This document shows, piece by piece, positions 55,301-64,000 of a DNA stretch of 64,000 nucleotides (positions are counted from its first letter, which is position 1; the number at the start of each line of letters is the position of its first letter). The stretch covers positions 170,373-234,372 of the forward strand of contig NZ_JACJSD010000007.1 in NCBI RefSeq assembly GCF_014697615.1. Reading direction: 5' to 3'. This stretch comes from Nostoc sp. FACHB-280. GTDB lineage: Bacteria > Cyanobacteriota > Cyanobacteriia > Cyanobacteriales > Nostocaceae. The translations under genes were made by a program, and so were the position numbers. A model generated the notes under the pieces. That model did not search any database and was not told where the DNA came from. It was given only the letters and a program-made list of their open reading frames with translations.

Positions 55301-57779
55301 CTAAAACAAGATTAGCTAAACTTTGGGCATAGGCAAAGTTGATGTTAAGATATTCTGCTTTAATCGCAGATTCATAAAGAGATACAGTTAGCCTATAGTC
55401 GCTTTGCCAGCTATCAGTATCTAGAGACTTAACTCCATTGTGGAAATATTTAGCAGCCGCACTATAGGCGGTTGCTGTCAGGGCTTTTTCGCCAGCCATG
55501 AGGTTTAATTGTGCTAATTGATGTTTTTGGAACTTAGTGGCGATTAACTCTCTAGCTATATTCAAATGATTGACAATATCAAAAATATTTTCTGCTTGTT
55601 TTTCTAGAGATGTATGCTCTAATAATAATTGTCCAATCTGGTAATGTGTTTCCTGCTTTTTATCTTCGGGTATTAGTAAATAGGCAGCTTGTTGGACGCG
55701 ATCGTGTAAAAATTTATATCTAACATTCTCTTGATTTTCTTGTGCTAGTGCTTGATTCTCTTTACCAAGATAAAACTTATAAACATCACTGATTGGTAAA
55801 ACTAAGCCTTCTTGCAATGCTTTCCACAAAGCATCAGATGTTGCGATGGCTGATTGTTCTGAAACAATAGCTAAAGTATCTAAATCAAAAGAGTTACCAA
55901 TGCAAGCAGCAAACTGTAATACCTGCTGCGTTGATAAGGGGAGTTTTCGCAATTGAAGACTCATGAAATCTACAATATCATCTGTCACAGCTTGAGTTTT
56001 GACTTGAGCAATATCACACTGCCAACAGCCTAATTCCAAATCAAAGTGAATCAGGTTTTCATGATGTAATGCTTTCAGAAACTGTGTCACAAAAAAGGGA
56101 TTACCTTGAGTTTTTTGATATATCAATACAGAAAGATGCCATGACGTTTCTTCTGTACATTTGAGGGTGTCAGCAACTAATTGATTTACTTGTAATTGGC
56201 TTAGTGGTGCTAAGGTAATTGTATGAATTGTTGCATTTGCCTTTTCTATATCACTCAAAGTCAACATTAATGGATGTCCAGCATTGACTTCGTTATCTCG
56301 ATATGCCCCAATGATAAACAGATGACTGGTATCAGTCATTAACAACTGGATTAATTTTAGTGATGCTGAATCTGCCCATTGTAAGTCATCGAGAAATATG
56401 ACTAAGGGATGTTCTTTAGTTGTAAATACTTGAGTAAATTTTTGAAATAACAAATTAAATCTATTTTGGGCTGCTGTTCCTGATAGTTCTACGGCTGGTG
56501 GTTGTTCACCAAGAATGTTTGCTAATTCAGGAATAACTTCAATGATAACTTGTCCATTTTCCCCAACAGCTTCGAGAATTTTATTTTTCCATTGCTGAAT
56601 TTGAACATCGCTTTCGGTTAATAATTGCCCGATTAAATCACGAAATGCTTGTACAAAAGCACTGAGAGGAATATTGCGTTGAAATTGGTCATATTTGCCT
56701 TTGATAAAATAGCCACGTTGTCTGAGTATTGGTTTATGGACTTCGTTGACAATGGCTGTTTTACCAATTCCAGAGAAACCAGCAACAAGCATCATTTCTG
56801 TTGTGCCAAAGCTGACTCTATCAAAAGCTTGTAACAAGGCTGAGACTTCGCTTTCTCTGCCATAAAGTTTATCAGGAATGATAAAGCGATCGCACACATC
56901 CCTAGTAGCAATTTTAAAGTTGCTAATCTTCCCAGTTTCTCTTAGTTGCTGTAAACATTGTTCTAAATCAAACTTCAACCCTAATGCGCTTTGATATCTA
57001 TCTTCAGCATTTTTCGCCATCAGCTTACTGATGATTTCTGAGAGAATTGATGGAATTCTTGGATTAATTTCTTGGACTAATGGTGCGGTTTTGGCAATAT
57101 GAGAATGTACCAATTCGATTGCATCATTAGATCGGAATGGTAATTCTCCAGTGAGTAACTCATAAAAAGTTATGCCCAAGGAATAAAAATCTGTGCGATA
57201 ATCAATTCCGCGATTCATTCTCCCTGTTTGTTCTGGAGAAATATAAGCTAGTGTCCCTTCTAAAACATTAGGATTGACGAGGGTTTGAGTTTCTCGTGGT
57301 AATAAAGAGGCAATACTAAAGTCAATTAATTTTACTTGTTTAGTTTCGGGATTAATTAAAATATTGCTGGGTTTAATATCTTTATGAATAATCCGATCGC
57401 GGTAAAGTAAATCTAGTCCGTTGCAAAGTGCGATCGCAATTTCTAAGAATTCCTCTAGAGATGTGACACTCTGATTTTTGGTAAAATAATTCTTGAGCGA
57501 AATTCCCCCAAAGTCTTCCATAACTAACATATAGCCATTATTCAAGGGTTCCAGGCTATAAGTTTGAATAATTAAGGGGGAGTTGAGATTTTTGGCAATT
57601 GTGTATTGATTGCGAAACAACAACAGTTCGCTAAAACTAGGATAGGAATTTTTTAGCAGCTTGATGACTACTGGTAAGGAATCATTTTCTCGATATCCTC
57701 GATAAACCAGTGTACGGGAACCATTATAGAGTTCTTCACTGATGCTATATCCGGGAATCCTCACAAGAGTGCCAATCAT
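52383..57779 (-). CDS. HstK-type Ser/Thr kinase-AAA-GAF-histidine kinase
   Basis: A 1798-residue protein. Residues 1-270: Hanks-type kinase with Lys in VVIKLLKNS, catalytic IIHKDIKPSNIL and LIDFSIASLL; the RD arginine is Lys and DFG is DFS, as in its paralogue, and the glycine loop is degenerate (LYNGSRTLVY). Then an AAA/NACHT-like ATPase (GFSGIGKT, LVIFLDDLQWADSASL), a long helical TPR-like region (about 600-1320), one GAF (about 1370-1510) and a coiled coil with kinase core, H1546 in GVAHEMNNPLGF and GKGTGLGLA. It matches the HstK family known in Nostoc. It can in principle phosphorylate Ser/Thr and His. The next gene on the same strand is a paralogue 76 bases upstream. Confidence 0.93.
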   Translation of the reverse strand: MIGTLVRIPGYSISEELYNGSRTLVYRGYRENDSLPVVIKLLKNSYPSFSELLLFRNQYTIAKNLNSPLIIQTYSLEPLNNGYMLVMEDFGGISLKNYFTKNQSVTSLEEFLEIAIALCNGLDLLYRDRIIHKDIKPSNILINPETKQVKLIDFSIASLLPRETQTLVNPNVLEGTLAYISPEQTGRMNRGIDYRTDFYSLGITFYELLTGELPFRSNDAIELVHSHIAKTAPLVQEINPRIPSILSEIISKLMAKNAEDRYQSALGLKFDLEQCLQQLRETGKISNFKIATRDVCDRFIIPDKLYGRESEVSALLQAFDRVSFGTTEMMLVAGFSGIGKTAIVNEVHKPILRQRGYFIKGKYDQFQRNIPLSAFVQAFRDLIGQLLTESDVQIQQWKNKILEAVGENGQVIIEVIPELANILGEQPPAVELSGTAAQNRFNLLFQKFTQVFTTKEHPLVIFLDDLQWADSASLKLIQLLMTDTSHLFIIGAYRDNEVNAGHPLMLTLSDIEKANATIHTITLAPLSQLQVNQLVADTLKCTEETSWHLSVLIYQKTQGNPFFVTQFLKALHHENLIHFDLELGCWQCDIAQVKTQAVTDDIVDFMSLQLRKLPLSTQQVLQFAACIGNSFDLDTLAIVSEQSAIATSDALWKALQEGLVLPISDVYKFYLGKENQALAQENQENVRYKFLHDRVQQAAYLLIPEDKKQETHYQIGQLLLEHTSLEKQAENIFDIVNHLNIARELIATKFQKHQLAQLNLMAGEKALTATAYSAAAKYFHNGVKSLDTDSWQSDYRLTVSLYESAIKAEYLNINFAYAQSLANLVLERATSLLDRIKIYELQIQMYTAQSEMPKALDVGILALELLGVDLNYAPASSAIHLPKLHTIESLPVMQDAHQIAVMRILMAIFPPAYTTKPELLSPIVLTMIDLSLKQGHTSLTAFAYVFYGILLCAFEKDLDKGYYSGLLSLEVLERFSARELECKVKNLFNVFIRPWKEPLIGTIEALVKASQVGFEMGDIEYASYATAHSCTYRFLAGETLTDLQQNQKIALEVLQPIQQVHSLVNAQIWQQLVANLLEDSTEPKQLSGEHFDEHELLPVYCAGNDRSLPFTAYLAKSILSYLFADDSAAVTSALNAANYADAGIGITVAIHNFYYSLALLSQRIDLQASEVRSISPLNQQSQSLLEQVEINQKLMKVWAVHAPTNFEHKYILVEAEKCRVLGKIAEAIDLYDRAISLTKANEYIQEEALAHELAAKFYLDWGKHRIAQEYMTQAYYAYACWGAKAKVADLERRYPQLLAPILQPIRSAVSSNETIFALSSVTSSSSSSSSTSSSVSDSLDLKAILKASQTLSGVIELQKLLASLLSIIIENAGADKCALMLLQDNHLVIQGSIIQGYEPVVLQSLPIEDSQDIPHKLIYKVKHSQQTMVLLDATIDPSLINDPYIIRQQPRSILCSPILYQGKLLGILYLENHLVTGVFTSDRVELLNLLCAQAAISLENARLYQRSQDYAQQLEQALDNLQQAQLQIVQSEKMSALGNLVAGVAHEMNNPLGFIAASLKQAKPTFNDIIAHLKIYQATLPDKTEEILDHESEIDLEYTIEDLPKILDSMTMACDRLKNISTSLRVFSRTDRDYKVPFNIHEGIDSTILILKHRLKPNEQRPAIEVITNYDNLPQIQCFPGQLNQVFMNILANAIDALEELNCDRSFEEIQANPNRITITTSLENHLVKIAIADNGKGMSADIKQKIFNHLFTTKAVGKGTGLGLAIAKQIVEESHGGVIEVNSQPGEGTEFVIHLPL

Positions 57780-57855
57780 ACCTCTAAATCCTCAGAATGT
57801 TTGGATTTAGTATTCCCAGAATAAATTATATTTATTTACAAATACTTACTGATTT

Positions 57856-60800
57856 TTATACTGAAATTTGGATACTGAATTCAGTGCCTTTACTTAGCCC
57901 GGAATGACAATTTAATTTGCCAGCATGGGTTTCTTCAATAATTTGTCGGGCGATCGCCAAGCCTAACCCTGTACCTTTGCCTACAGCTTTAGTCGTAAAC
58001 AAATGGTCGAAAATTTTCTGTTTTACCTCTTCGCTCATCCCTGTACCATTATCAGCAATTGAGATGTTTACGTATTTATCTACCATTGAGGTTGTAATTG
58101 TAATCCGGTTAGGATGAGCTTGAAGTTCTGCAAAACTCTTACCAATATTGGCTTCTTCTAACGCATCAATAGCATTGGCAATAATATTCATAAATACCTG
58201 ATTTAATTGCCCAGGAAAACAATTAATTAAAGGTAAATCTCCATAGTTGGTAATCACTTCAATGGCTGGGCGTTGTTCATTAGCTTTCAGGCGATGTTTA
58301 AGAATTAAAATTGTGCTATCAATACCTTCGTGAAGATTAAATGGTACTTTGTAGTCTCTATCAGTCCGAGAGAAAATGCGAAGACTTGTACTAATATTTT
58401 TTAATCTGTCACAGGCTAAAGCCATCGTATCAACAATTTTAGATAAGTCTTCTAAACTATAATCAAGGTCAATTACTTCTGCATGACCAAGAATTTCTTC
58501 TCCAGGGTTGGGTAAAGCTTTTTGATAGAGTTTGAGATGCTCTGTGATATCAGCTAAGGTAGGTTTAACTTGCTGGAGACTAGCATAAATAAATCCCAGA
58601 GGATTGTTCATTTCATGTGCTACACCAGCAACTAAGTTACCCAATGCCGACATCTTTTCATTTTGGACTAATTGTAATTGAGTTTGTTGGAGATGTTGGA
58701 GTGTTTGTTCGAGTTGGGTGGCTTGTTTTTGGGTTTCAATTAATAAATCTGCTTGTTTGATAGCAACTCCTATTTGTGCGCCAACTTGCTGGGCAAATTG
58801 AATTTCAAAAGGTTGCCAATGACGCGGGCGATCGCACTGATGAATACACAGCAAACCCCAAAGTTCGTTGTCTTGCATAATTGGTACTACCAAAGATGCT
58901 TTTACCTGGAATTGTGCTAACATTTCTCGATGACAATCGATGACTATATCTGTGTTGATATCATCAATGACACAACAGCGTCCTTGTTTATATAAAGTAG
59001 CAAAATTGTTACCAAAGCAATTATCTTCCACTTTCACAGCTATAGCGGAAGTAAACTGAGGTAAAACATCCTCAGCGATAAATTCACCATATTGATAATT
59101 GACATTCAGATGAAATTGATAAATTCCCACGCGATCAGCATCAAGAATTTGCCGCATATTTTGGGTAACAGCGCGGAAAATCGCCTCTAAATCTAAAGAT
59201 TGGCGAATCTGCGTTACCACCTCAAATAAAGTTTGTTGCTGCTGGAGAGTTTGTTGTAGCTGTTGGGCTTTTTCTTGCGATTCTTGATACAGGCGGGCAT
59301 TTTCTAAAGAGATAGCGGCTTGGGCTGACAACATTTGGATAACTTCGAGGCGATCGCTATGAAAGACACCGCTGGTAATTTGATTTTCTAGGTAGAGAAT
59401 TCCGACTATATATCCTTGATGAATAATTGGTGTACATAATACACTTTTGGGTTGAATTCTTTGCATATATTCCCCGATAATGCCGGGAATATCTGTCAGA
59501 CAATTATCAATTACAATTGTTTGTTGAGTATTTTTGACGTAATTAATAATTTTTTTGGGAATCTCTAGGCAGTTATTAATAGTTTGCGAGCTAATTTGAG
59601 TTTGAATATTACTTTCGGAATTTGCTTGATTGCTCATTAAAGTAATTGCCTTAACTTGCCAATTGCCTTGTGGTTCTGGAAGAATTAATGCACATTTGTT
59701 TGCCCCAGAGTTTTCTAAAATGATTTGTGTCAAACTGGCAATAAGTTGGTTTAATTCGATAGTGCTGGAAATAGTTTGAGCAGACTTGAGGACAGAAGCA
59801 AAATTAATGGCATCAGTAATACTAGTGCTATTGGTATTAGATATATTAGCAATTGTTCCAATAGTTTCTAATAAGTTGAAATTGATTTTTTGCGGTTGCT
59901 GAATAGATTTGAGTAATTGTGCGTAACGTTTTTCTAAGTCATAAGTTTTGGCTTTGGCTCCCCAACGGGCATAGCAATAATATGCCTCTTGCATATATCC
60001 TTGGGCAGCTTTTTCTTTACCCCAATTTAGGTAAAATTTTGCGGCGAGTTCGTTGGCTAGTGCTTCTTCCTGGAGATAACCATTAGTTTGAGCTTCGGTA
60101 ATTGCTTGCTCATAAAGTTCCTGAGCCACTAAATATTTTTCCGCAATGCGCGATCGCTCGGCTTCGACTAACAAATATTTATGTAAGAAGTTTTCGGAAC
60201 AACTTTCTGACCAAATTTTGAGTTGGGCTTGATTGATTTCAATTTGCTGCAATACCTCGTTACGCTCTACTTCTGGCAAACTAGGATAGTGTTTGCATAA
60301 AATTAGAGAACTGTAGTAATAGTAACCAGCAGAGGTAGTAAATCCGGCACAACTTTGGAGGAATTTCTTTGCCTGGGTAACATAGTGAATGTCGGGCTTG
60401 AATCCCGGAATTAAGCAAGCCCGATGGGTTTGCTGAATATAATAAGTACTCAGTGCTGTGTGGGATTTTAATGCTTCAGAACGTTCAACCCAAGCCTGTT
60501 CTGCTGTTGCAGCTTGTTCATCTGGAAATTGCGAAATTTGGTTGATAAAGAAACGACAAGCTGTAAGAATACTCAGCATAAAATCATGTTTGAGCTTTTC
60601 TCCAATTAGCCAATATTTATCAATATCAGTGGCAATATCTGTTAAGTTTTCACCTTGAAAAAGCCGATTCAAAATATTACCGTAGAGGTTGTATCCAGCA
60701 TGGATAATTTCTCCTGATTCTAATCCAGCTAGGAACCCTTGATAATTAATTTCTGCTGCTCCTTTGATTGGTTTAGCCCAAACATGAATGGCGTAACCTG

Positions 60801-63798
60801 CGATAAAGCAAGCCCGTGATTGTTGAAATTTATTATGTAACTTATAACTTAATTGCAGAGCCAGGTTAGCAAACTCTAGTCCGCGTTGGTAGTGATTATG
60901 GATAATACCAATCAAAAAACCATAGGAAGCAAATGCTTTAATCGATTCGGCTGTATTACCTTGTTCAATAGATAACCGGACGGCTCGAAATGTGGCAAAA
61001 CAGTAAAAATCAAAATCGGAGACAATATAGGCTGGTGGTTGCAAAATAATTAACAATTCAATCGCAACTTTAATTTCTGGATTTGTTGCCGCCGGTAAAT
61101 CTAGTAATGTAGCAATTGAGCGATTTTTTAAGTAGTCTTCAATCACAGCAAACTCTTCTTGTAGCACTTGCTTTAAGGTAGCTCGCTCAATACTAATCCC
61201 TAAACTTTGTAATCCGGCTAACCCGGCTTGGATAGCTTGTGCGAATTGCCCTTGCAAAGAATATTGATCAACTTTCAGCACATAAATTTTAGCTTTATCT
61301 ACATTGGAGTTAGCAAACTCCAATAAAATCAACAGTGTCTCTTCTAATAGTGAAAAATCCCCACTCATTAAGGCGACTTCTGCTAAATAGAAATGCAAAT
61401 CAAACGCCAGACGATAGGTAGTAGTTTTTGCATCTTGCGTCAGCAAATTAATTCCGGTTTGGAAATAAGTCTTGGCTGCTTCATAAGCTGTGGAAGCTTT
61501 GGCTTTTTGTCCAGCAGTTAAATTGAGTTCTGCTAACTGTTGTTGCTCATTTTCTGTTTCAATGAGTAACTTGCCAATGTTGATTTGATTAACTATATCA
61601 AAGATTTTCTCTTCTATTTCAGCAGTTGATAAGTTTCCTAGTAATAGTTTACCAATGCGGTAGTGAGTTGCTTGCTTATAATTTTCGGGAATCAACGAAT
61701 AGGCGGCTTGTTGAATGCGATCGTGCAGAAATTTATAGGTAACAGTTTCCAAATTCTCTGGAGTTAAATGCTGATTTTCTGAACCAATAAAAAACTTATA
61801 AACTTCACTTTGGGGTAAAATTAGACCGTTCTGTAAGGCACTCCATAAACAATCTGCCGTTGCAACTTTTGATTGTTGAGAAACAATGGCTAATGTTTCT
61901 AAATTAAATTGATTACCAATACAAGCTGCTAATTTTAAAATATCTTGTGTTGCTATTGGCAATTTTTGTAACTGTAATGCTATAAATTCAACAACATCAT
62001 TGGTGAGCGATCGCTGGTTAATTTCTGCTAGATTGCACTCCCAGTATCCTTGTTGATAATTAAAACAAATCAGTCCATCTTGGTGTAGAGATTTGATAAA
62101 TTGTGTGGCAAAAAATGGATTACCTTGAGTTTTTTGGTAAATTAACTGTGAAAGTGGTAAAGCTAAAGTGTCTGCACAATATAAGGTTTCAGACACTAAC
62201 TGATTTAATTTCGATTCATTTAAGGGATGCAGCGTAATTGTTTGAATATTGATATTATTCTTACTAATTTCATCCAATGCTAACATTAAAGGATGTGCTG
62301 GTGATACTTCATTATCTCGATAAGCACCAATCAGAAGTAAATAACCAGTATTAGCCTCATTCACTAATGATTGCATCAGTTTTAGGGAGGCAGCATCAAT
62401 CCATTGTAAGTCATCCAAAAATATCACTAATGGATGTTCTTGGTTGAGAAATAATTTAATAAAATTTTGTAATAATAAATTAAATCTGTTTTGGGCTGCA
62501 ATACCAGATACTTCAGATGCAGGTGGTTGTTTACCAATAATGAGTTCTAATTCGGGAATAACTTCAATAATTAACTGGGCATTTTCTCCTAATAATTCCG
62601 TAATTTTATTTTGCCATTGTTGGATTTTTTGATCGCTTTCGGTGAGTAATTGCTTGATTAAATCACGAAAAGCTTGGACGAATGCTGAAAGGGGAATATT
62701 CCGGTTAAATTGGTCAAATTTACCTTTAATAAAATAACCCCGTTGTTTGACAATTGGCTTATGAACTTCATTCACAACTGCCGTTTTACCAATCCCAGAA
62801 AAACCTGCAACCAGCATAATTTCCGTTGCACCATTAGCAACACGATCAAATGCTTCTAAGAGAGTTTGAACTTCTTGTTCACGTCCATAAAGTTTTTCGG
62901 GAATGATAAAGCGATCGCACACATCCCTTTGGGCAATTTTAAAAGTTGAAATTTGACCAGTTTCTTGGAGTTGGGTCAAACAATTTTCCAAATCATATTT
63001 GATTCCCAATGCACTTTGATAGCGGTCTTCGGCATTTTTCGCCATCAATTTCAGGATAATATCTGCAAGCACCTGGGGAATTTCTGTATTGTTAATTTCT
63101 GGAGGTTGTTTAGCAATATGACAATGCAGCAACTCCATAACATCGTTTGATTGAAAAGGTAATTCTCCAGTGAGTAACTCATAGAAAGTCACACCCAAAG
63201 AATAAAAGTCAGTCCGGTAATCTATGAAGCGATTCATTCTGCCTGTTTGTTCTGGAGAAATATAAGCCAGTGTTCCTTCTAAAACATGAGGATTGATCAG
63301 TGTTTGAGTTTCTTTAGGCAATAAAGATGCAATACTAAAGTCAATTAATTTTATTTGTTTGCTTGCGGGATTAATTAATATATTGCTGGGTTTAATATCT
63401 TTATGAATAATCCGTTCACGGTAAAGTATCTCTAGACAATTGCAGAGTGCGATCGCTATTTGTAAAAAATCCCTCAGAAATTCTCCATTATTTCCTATTC
63501 CCCGACTCTCAACTACCCACTCCTTCAGAGAAATACCCCCAAAATCTTCCATCACCAATACATAGCCATTTTGGTAGGTTTCCAAACTGTAGGTTTGAAT
63601 GATTCCGGGATAGTTGAGATTTTTGGCAATAGTGTACTGATTACGAAACTGTACTAGTTCACTAAAACTAGGATAAGAATTCTTCAGCAGTTTGATAATT
63701 ACCGATGATGAGTCAATTTCCCGAATAGCCCGATAAACTAATGTTCTGGAACCATTGTACAGTTCTTCAATCAAGCGATAACCGGGAATAGTAAGCAT
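57856..63798 (-). CDS. HstK-type kinase with an added dual-cysteine cyanobacteriochrome-like GAF
   Basis: A 1980-residue paralogue of the downstream gene. Kinase domain (IIHKDIKPSNIL, LIDFSIASLL), AAA ATPase with Walker A Lys338 in GFSGIGKT and Walker B LVIFLDDLQWID, a TPR-like region to about 1330, GAF1 (about 1360-1505), then an extra GAF (about 1520-1680) and the kinase core with H1728 in GVAHEMNNPLGF. The extra GAF has DNCF with C1594 and a Cys-His at C1622, exactly 28 residues apart, as in DXCF cyanobacteriochromes such as TePixJ. If it binds a bilin, light would control a protein with two kinase modules. The extra GAF resembles GAF4 of the kinases at 2603 and 45903, so it was probably acquired by domain shuffling. 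Confidence 0.92.
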   Translation of the reverse strand: MLTIPGYRLIEELYNGSRTLVYRAIREIDSSSVIIKLLKNSYPSFSELVQFRNQYTIAKNLNYPGIIQTYSLETYQNGYVLVMEDFGGISLKEWVVESRGIGNNGEFLRDFLQIAIALCNCLEILYRERIIHKDIKPSNILINPASKQIKLIDFSIASLLPKETQTLINPHVLEGTLAYISPEQTGRMNRFIDYRTDFYSLGVTFYELLTGELPFQSNDVMELLHCHIAKQPPEINNTEIPQVLADIILKLMAKNAEDRYQSALGIKYDLENCLTQLQETGQISTFKIAQRDVCDRFIIPEKLYGREQEVQTLLEAFDRVANGATEIMLVAGFSGIGKTAVVNEVHKPIVKQRGYFIKGKFDQFNRNIPLSAFVQAFRDLIKQLLTESDQKIQQWQNKITELLGENAQLIIEVIPELELIIGKQPPASEVSGIAAQNRFNLLLQNFIKLFLNQEHPLVIFLDDLQWIDAASLKLMQSLVNEANTGYLLLIGAYRDNEVSPAHPLMLALDEISKNNINIQTITLHPLNESKLNQLVSETLYCADTLALPLSQLIYQKTQGNPFFATQFIKSLHQDGLICFNYQQGYWECNLAEINQRSLTNDVVEFIALQLQKLPIATQDILKLAACIGNQFNLETLAIVSQQSKVATADCLWSALQNGLILPQSEVYKFFIGSENQHLTPENLETVTYKFLHDRIQQAAYSLIPENYKQATHYRIGKLLLGNLSTAEIEEKIFDIVNQINIGKLLIETENEQQQLAELNLTAGQKAKASTAYEAAKTYFQTGINLLTQDAKTTTYRLAFDLHFYLAEVALMSGDFSLLEETLLILLEFANSNVDKAKIYVLKVDQYSLQGQFAQAIQAGLAGLQSLGISIERATLKQVLQEEFAVIEDYLKNRSIATLLDLPAATNPEIKVAIELLIILQPPAYIVSDFDFYCFATFRAVRLSIEQGNTAESIKAFASYGFLIGIIHNHYQRGLEFANLALQLSYKLHNKFQQSRACFIAGYAIHVWAKPIKGAAEINYQGFLAGLESGEIIHAGYNLYGNILNRLFQGENLTDIATDIDKYWLIGEKLKHDFMLSILTACRFFINQISQFPDEQAATAEQAWVERSEALKSHTALSTYYIQQTHRACLIPGFKPDIHYVTQAKKFLQSCAGFTTSAGYYYYSSLILCKHYPSLPEVERNEVLQQIEINQAQLKIWSESCSENFLHKYLLVEAERSRIAEKYLVAQELYEQAITEAQTNGYLQEEALANELAAKFYLNWGKEKAAQGYMQEAYYCYARWGAKAKTYDLEKRYAQLLKSIQQPQKINFNLLETIGTIANISNTNSTSITDAINFASVLKSAQTISSTIELNQLIASLTQIILENSGANKCALILPEPQGNWQVKAITLMSNQANSESNIQTQISSQTINNCLEIPKKIINYVKNTQQTIVIDNCLTDIPGIIGEYMQRIQPKSVLCTPIIHQGYIVGILYLENQITSGVFHSDRLEVIQMLSAQAAISLENARLYQESQEKAQQLQQTLQQQQTLFEVVTQIRQSLDLEAIFRAVTQNMRQILDADRVGIYQFHLNVNYQYGEFIAEDVLPQFTSAIAVKVEDNCFGNNFATLYKQGRCCVIDDINTDIVIDCHREMLAQFQVKASLVVPIMQDNELWGLLCIHQCDRPRHWQPFEIQFAQQVGAQIGVAIKQADLLIETQKQATQLEQTLQHLQQTQLQLVQNEKMSALGNLVAGVAHEMNNPLGFIYASLQQVKPTLADITEHLKLYQKALPNPGEEILGHAEVIDLDYSLEDLSKIVDTMALACDRLKNISTSLRIFSRTDRDYKVPFNLHEGIDSTILILKHRLKANEQRPAIEVITNYGDLPLINCFPGQLNQVFMNIIANAIDALEEANIGKSFAELQAHPNRITITTSMVDKYVNISIADNGTGMSEEVKQKIFDHLFTTKAVGKGTGLGLAIARQIIEETHAGKLNCHSGLSKGTEFSIQISV

Positions 63799-64000
63799 AA
63801 TGCCAAACCAGAAATACCAAGCTTATTATTCCCACACGCTCAAAATATTTCACGTTTACAGCAAAAATACTTACTATAGCAATCCTAAATAATATATGAG
63901 AAAATACTGAGAGAGCAAAAAGTAAAATTTAAAACTCAAATATACTAGCAGTGATGTGGATGCAATTACTAGAAGATTTTATCAGAAACAGTAAAGAGCC
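63799..64000. other. Upstream region of the last kinase gene
   Basis: AT-rich, 202 bases. ATAGCAATCCTAAATAAT at about 63876-63893 resembles one end of the 101-bp MITE-like element. It should include the promoter of the kinase gene, which I cannot place. No gene is seen. Confidence 0.4.

Noticed and set aside
1..64000. tRNA, rRNA or insertion-sequence transposase genes
   Set aside because: No tRNA-like T-loop with matching stems, rRNA segment or transposase motif was recognised on reading; tRNAscan-SE and an IS search would be decisive.

Overview
The window comes from a filamentous, heterocyst-type cyanobacterium (Nostoc/Anabaena/Calothrix/Tolypothrix group). The evidence is the abundant HIP1 octamer (GCGATCGC), the Nostocales style of short dispersed repeats, and typical cyanobacterial genes: cruP, a psaJ-like gene, a sigG/anti-sigma pair, a PedR-like regulator, DUF760-, DUF6464- and DUF6391-type proteins, ComFB, and very large GAF-containing sensor kinases. 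No tRNA, rRNA, CRISPR array or transposase gene was recognised.

Layout. 1-5.8 kb: 5' part of cruP (minus strand, runs off the window), two small cyanobacterial proteins, then a 1065-residue histidine kinase with four GAF domains. 6-13.6 kb: an intramembrane site-2 protease with CBS-like tail, a tandemly duplicated small unknown gene, a decayed crtO-like carotenoid gene, a general stress protein, an SDR enzyme, a DUF4383 membrane protein, a stand-alone psaJ paralogue too short for usual ORF calling, a YihY/BrkB membrane protein, folB and a gamma-glutamylcyclotransferase-like gene. 13.7-20 kb: anti-sigma factor and ECF sigma factor (SigG type), L,D-transpeptidase, ComFB, M23 endopeptidase and an AEC transporter, so several genes concern the cell envelope. 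20-25 kb: the glycine cleavage genes gcvT-gcvH-gcvP in one minus-strand run. 25-33 kb: two pentapeptide-repeat proteins, DUF760, a BON lipoprotein, an orphan amino-acid binding protein, an RCK-type ion channel, and a ParE-type toxin/antitoxin pair. 33-45.6 kb: GH10-like hydrolase, NagX-like acyltransferase, fructokinase, PedR-like regulator, DUF6391, two glycosyltransferases, a Ser/Thr kinase, and a TRC40/ArsA ATPase. 45.9-63.8 kb: a signalling block with four sensor kinases interrupted only by a 3-methyladenine DNA glycosylase.

The most interesting theme is light sensing. Five kinases in the window share one closely related HisKA/HATPase module, and no response regulator with a receiver domain is encoded here. 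Counting residues shows that three GAF domains of the first kinase and one of the second carry the full set of bilin-contact residues of red/green cyanobacteriochromes (Trp, Asp, Tyr, Cys-His at exact AnPixJ spacing). The second kinase also begins with a knotless-phytochrome GAF-PHY module. The giant Ser/Thr kinase-AAA-histidine kinase at the end of the window contains a GAF with a DXCF motif and a Cys-His exactly 28 residues downstream, the spacing of dual-cysteine cyanobacteriochromes. If it binds a bilin, it would be a photoreceptor combining Ser/Thr kinase, ATPase/scaffold and histidine kinase modules in one chain; this is a prediction from sequence only.

Intergenic space holds several repeat families: a 101-bp MITE-like palindromic element (two full copies plus fragments), a 79-80-bp GATCCCCC element (two copies), heptamer arrays (CTCAGCA)n, a nested palindromic element, and a 63-bp higher-order tandem repeat. 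Two repeat families have entered coding sequence (gcvP linker, 3' end of the channel gene) and one probably forms the N-terminus of the cyclotransferase-like gene.
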